Below are positions 14,625 to 16,519 of a DNA stretch of 16,519 nucleotides, in pieces (within the stretch, counting starts at the first letter, position 1; each line of letters begins with the position of its first letter). The stretch spans positions 1 through 16,519 of the forward strand of contig DAOWHJ010000039.1 of NCBI GenBank assembly GCA_030641485.1. Direction: 5' to 3'. The stretch is from Pseudomonadota bacterium (GTDB lineage: Bacteria > Desulfobacterota > Anaeroferrophillalia > Anaeroferrophillales > Tharpellaceae). A program made the position numbers and the translations under genes. The notes under the pieces were generated by a model. The model did not search any database and had not been told where the DNA came from. It was given only the letters and a program-made list of their open reading frames with translations.

Positions 14625-14654
14625 TTGACAAATCCAACCCTGCAACCATATAAA
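14625..14654 (+). promoter_or_regulatory. Sigma-70-type promoter for the UDP-sugar dehydrogenase gene
   Basis: A perfect -35 TTGACA (14625-14630) is followed after 18 bases by -10 TATAAA (14649-14654, 5 of 6). This is the best promoter match in the window. The start would be near 14661, leaving a leader of about 127 bases before the ATG at 14788. Confidence 0.65.
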
Positions 14655-14787
14655 GAGACTCCATAAGTCAAGCTCTCATAGTCAACAGAAAAACAGGGAA
14701 TCCCCATAACTTTTGACATTACAGAAACAGTTAATTCCCGAATACCAGCCGAAAACCACCACTATAAAATTAAAAGGATAATCAAAA

Positions 14788-16089
14788 ATGGCCTTTGAAA
14801 TAACCAAAAAAAATATCCAACACAAAAATCTGCAAATAGCAATCATCGGCCTCGGTTACGTTGGTCTGCCTCTAGCGGTAGAATTCGGTAAACACTTTCC
14901 AACTTTAGGTTTTGACATTAACCAAACCCGCCTCAAAGAACTCCAATCCGGTCATGACAGCACCAGAGAAGTCACTACCACAGAACTGAATCACGCTGTC
15001 AACCTGAAATTCACCAGCAACTACCAGGATCTCAGCAACACCCAGATATATGTAGTCACAGTCCCAACCCCAATAGATGAGCACAACCAACCAGATTTAA
15101 CCCCCCTGTTCAAGGCAAGCCAAACAATTGCCAAGACCCTGAAACCAGGCAATATTGTCATCTATGAATCTACCGTCTTCCCTGGTGCCACCGAAGAGGA
15201 GTGCGTCCCGGTCTTAGAAAAAATTTCCGGGCTTTGCTTTAACCGAGATTTTTTCTGCGGCTACAGCCCCGAACGTATAAATCCGGGCGACAAACAACAC
15301 CGGCTTACGACGATTAAAAAAGTAACCTCCGGTTCAACCCCTGATGTCGCTGATATTGTTGACGCCCTCTATAACACGATCATCACGGCCGGCACTCACA
15401 AGGCCAGCAGTATCAAGGTCGCCGAAGCCGCCAAGGTCATTGAAAATACCCAACGCGATCTCAATATCGCTCTCATAAACGAACTCGCCCTAATCTTCAA
15501 TAGAATGGATATCGACACCGAAGCTGTCTTGGAAGCCGCGGGAACCAAATGGAATTTTCTCCCGTTTCGGCCGGGCCTTGTCGGGGGACACTGCATCGGC
15601 GTTGACCCCTACTACCTAACCCATAAAGCCCAGGCCATCGGCTACCATCCTGAGATTATCCTTGCCGGACGCCGCCTCAACGACGGCATGGGTGCTTACG
15701 TCGTCTCCCAACTTCTAAAAACCATGATGAAACGAGGCATCCATATTAAAGACGCAAAAGTCCTGGTCATGGGTCTGACCTTTAAAGAAAACTGTCCTGA
15801 TCTCCGCAATACTCGGGTTGTTGACATTGTTGATGAACTCAAAGAGTACAGCGTAAACGTCGATGTCTACGACCCCTGGGTAGATATATCTGAAGCTCAA
15901 AATGCTTACGACATCACTCCAATCGAAAACCCGCAACAAAATACATATGATGGCATAATCATCGCAGTCGCCCATCAACAGTTTGTTGAGATGGGTGCCC
16001 AAGCACTCCGCGCCCTGGGAAAACCAGAACACGTGCTCTACGATCTAAAATATATCTTAAAACAAGAAGAGGCCGATTTGCGCCTTTAA
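14788..16089 (+). CDS. UDP-N-acetylhexosamine 6-dehydrogenase, TviB/WbpO type
   Basis: This 433-residue NAD-dependent enzyme oxidises C6 of a UDP-N-acetylhexosamine to the uronic acid for capsule or O-antigen. The N-terminal Rossmann domain has IAIIGLGYVGLPLA (GxGxxG at 21-26), and TVPTPIDEHNQPDL (91-104) and YESTVFPGATEE (126-137) follow. Catalytic residues are visible as Lys216 and Asn220 (AEAAKVIENTQRD) and Cys269 in GGHCIGVDPYYL. YSPERINPGD at 159-168 is typical of the TviB/WbpO branch (UDP-GlcNAc or UDP-GalNAc) rather than UDP-glucose dehydrogenase. AAGGA lies 9 bases before the ATG. No polysaccharide neighbours are seen in the window besides the kds and lpt genes across the divergent promoter. 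Confidence 0.93.
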   Translation: MAFEITKKNIQHKNLQIAIIGLGYVGLPLAVEFGKHFPTLGFDINQTRLKELQSGHDSTREVTTTELNHAVNLKFTSNYQDLSNTQIYVVTVPTPIDEHNQPDLTPLFKASQTIAKTLKPGNIVIYESTVFPGATEEECVPVLEKISGLCFNRDFFCGYSPERINPGDKQHRLTTIKKVTSGSTPDVADIVDALYNTIITAGTHKASSIKVAEAAKVIENTQRDLNIALINELALIFNRMDIDTEAVLEAAGTKWNFLPFRPGLVGGHCIGVDPYYLTHKAQAIGYHPEIILAGRRLNDGMGAYVVSQLLKTMMKRGIHIKDAKVLVMGLTFKENCPDLRNTRVVDIVDELKEYSVNVDVYDPWVDISEAQNAYDITPIENPQQNTYDGIIIAVAHQQFVEMGAQALRALGKPEHVLYDLKYILKQEEADLRL

Positions 16090-16103
16090 AAAAGGGGGAT
16101 AAC

Positions 16104-16361
16104 TTGCAAAAAACTCTCACCCCTCAATTACAAGAAAAATTTATTGAACTAATTCTAGATGCCATCCCCGATTGCCTGGCGGTTCTCGTTTTAACTCCCC
16201 TAAACTCGGTCCGCCGCTGGAATCTGGAAGTGGTGCGCAATGTGGTTGAATCGCGACTTAGCGATTTTTGTGAATTTGCCACTGCGCTATTACAAACTAA
16301 TCATAAAATAGCACTGTTCAGACTTTTTAACTCCTTCTGCAAAAAGCTAGAGGAAAAGTGA
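16104..16361 (+). CDS. Unrecognised 85-residue ORF, TTG start
   Basis: I do not recognise this product. It would start at TTG 16104 with GGGGG 5 bases upstream, 14 bases after the dehydrogenase stop, and ends 6 bases before the HEPN-type gene. No membrane segment, signal peptide or metal-binding motif is evident; it looks largely helical, with a hydrophobic stretch LAVLVLTPL near residue 25 and a basic end (FCKKLEEK). Its place before an HI0074-type gene suggests a remnant of the nucleotidyltransferase (MNT) partner: the N-terminal helix and AVLV strand would fit, but the GSxxRG and DxD motifs are absent in every frame. It may be real, broken or not expressed. Confidence 0.4.
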   Translation: MQKTLTPQLQEKFIELILDAIPDCLAVLVLTPLNSVRRWNLEVVRNVVESRLSDFCEFATALLQTNHKIALFRLFNSFCKKLEEK

Positions 16362-16367
16362 TAATAA

Positions 16368-16519
16368 ATGACAATCGAAATTGATCAGGACATTCGCTGG
16401 AAGCAACGCTTTTCTCATTTCCAGAAAGCCTTTACCTTGCTTGAACAGACATTAACAATTGAGTGCCCTTCAGATGCGGAGAGAGCCGGCCTTATACAAT
16501 TCTTTGAGATATCATTCGA
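16368..16519 (+). CDS. HEPN-type nucleotidyltransferase substrate-binding protein (HI0074 family), N-terminal part
   Basis: From ATG at 16368 to the right edge there are 50 residues without a stop. The pattern DIRWKQRFSHFQKAFTLLEQ followed by ERAGLIQFFEISF is the usual N-terminus of the HI0074-like family, helical HEPN proteins paired with a minimal nucleotidyltransferase (MNT). Such pairs work as toxin-antitoxin modules in studied cases, where the MNT partner AMPylates the HEPN toxin. The partner may lie beyond the edge. The HEPN active-site motif (RX4-6H) would be further downstream and cannot be assessed. There is no obvious Shine-Dalgarno; it may be coupled to the small upstream ORF. Confidence 0.75.
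   Translation, partial: MTIEIDQDIRWKQRFSHFQKAFTLLEQTLTIECPSDAERAGLIQFFEISF

Larger units (their letters stand above)
14413..14787. other. Divergent intergenic region between pyrE and the dehydrogenase gene
   Basis: This 375-base stretch separates the two transcription directions. Its left quarter carries the pyrE promoter and leader on the minus strand, and its right half carries the dehydrogenase promoter and a leader of about 125 bases. The middle (about 14530-14620) holds nothing I recognise. No ORF with a believable start and no riboswitch-like or tRNA-like fold was seen. Confidence 0.6.

Noticed and set aside
14713..14741. Second TTGACA as another promoter for the dehydrogenase gene
   Set aside because: At 17 bases downstream the sequence is TCCCGA, with no acceptable -10 at nearby spacings.
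16104..16361. Intact MNT nucleotidyltransferase
   Set aside because: The GSxxRG and DxD catalytic motifs are not found in any plus-strand frame of this stretch.

Overview
The window is a 16.5 kb piece of a Gram-negative chromosome, most likely from the Desulfobacterota (the former Deltaproteobacteria, Desulfuromonas/Geobacter-like or Desulfobulbus-like). The reasons are the Kdo and Lpt genes, which need an outer membrane with lipopolysaccharide; the linkage of pyrG, kdsA, kdsD, kdsC, lptC, lptA, lptB, rpoN, hpf, ptsN, hprK, rapZ and a mannose-type EIIA, which I recall from that group; and a Gram-negative HPr kinase. The lineage is an inference from gene order, not from a search.

Bases 1 to 14412 are one long minus-strand directon. 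Read in the direction of transcription it runs: pyrE; a response regulator fused to a histidine-kinase-like ATPase; apgM; pyrG; kdsA; a small repeat-bounded relic element; kdsD; kdsC; lptC; lptA; lptB; rpoN; hpf; ptsN; hprK; rapZ; a mannose-type PTS EIIA; and a PTS EIIB cut by the left edge. Most junctions overlap by 4 to 20 bases or are separated by only 3 to 11 bases, so translational coupling is likely. The larger gaps are at 13671-13848, 8825-9088, 5239-5362 and 3700-3774. pyrG and lptC start with TTG.

The genes form three functional blocks. pyrE and pyrG make pyrimidine nucleotides, including the CTP needed to activate Kdo. kdsD, kdsA and kdsC convert ribulose-5-phosphate to Kdo, and lptC, lptA and lptB supply part of the lipopolysaccharide export machine. 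rpoN, hpf, ptsN, hprK, rapZ and the PTS proteins form a sigma-54, ribosome-hibernation and regulatory-phosphotransfer block.

From 14788 to the right edge the genes lie on the plus strand: a UDP-N-acetylhexosamine 6-dehydrogenase (TviB/WbpO type, surface polysaccharide), an unrecognised 85-residue ORF with a TTG start, and the start of a HEPN-type nucleotidyltransferase substrate-binding protein (HI0074 family). The last two look like accessory DNA. The 375-base gap between pyrE and the dehydrogenase holds a convincing sigma-70-like promoter in each direction.

The least ordinary item is at 8850-9053 between kdsA and kdsD: two 27-base inverted repeats, each made of three 9-base NNCACAGAG units, bracketing a GxxExxY-family gene that has lost its middle. 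Its end repeat runs into the kdsD reading frame and creates a false upstream start. A perfect 12-base-arm palindrome at 13780-13804 is a second repeat of likely mobile origin. I saw no CRISPR array, no tRNA or rRNA gene, no intact transposase and no clearly new multi-gene system.
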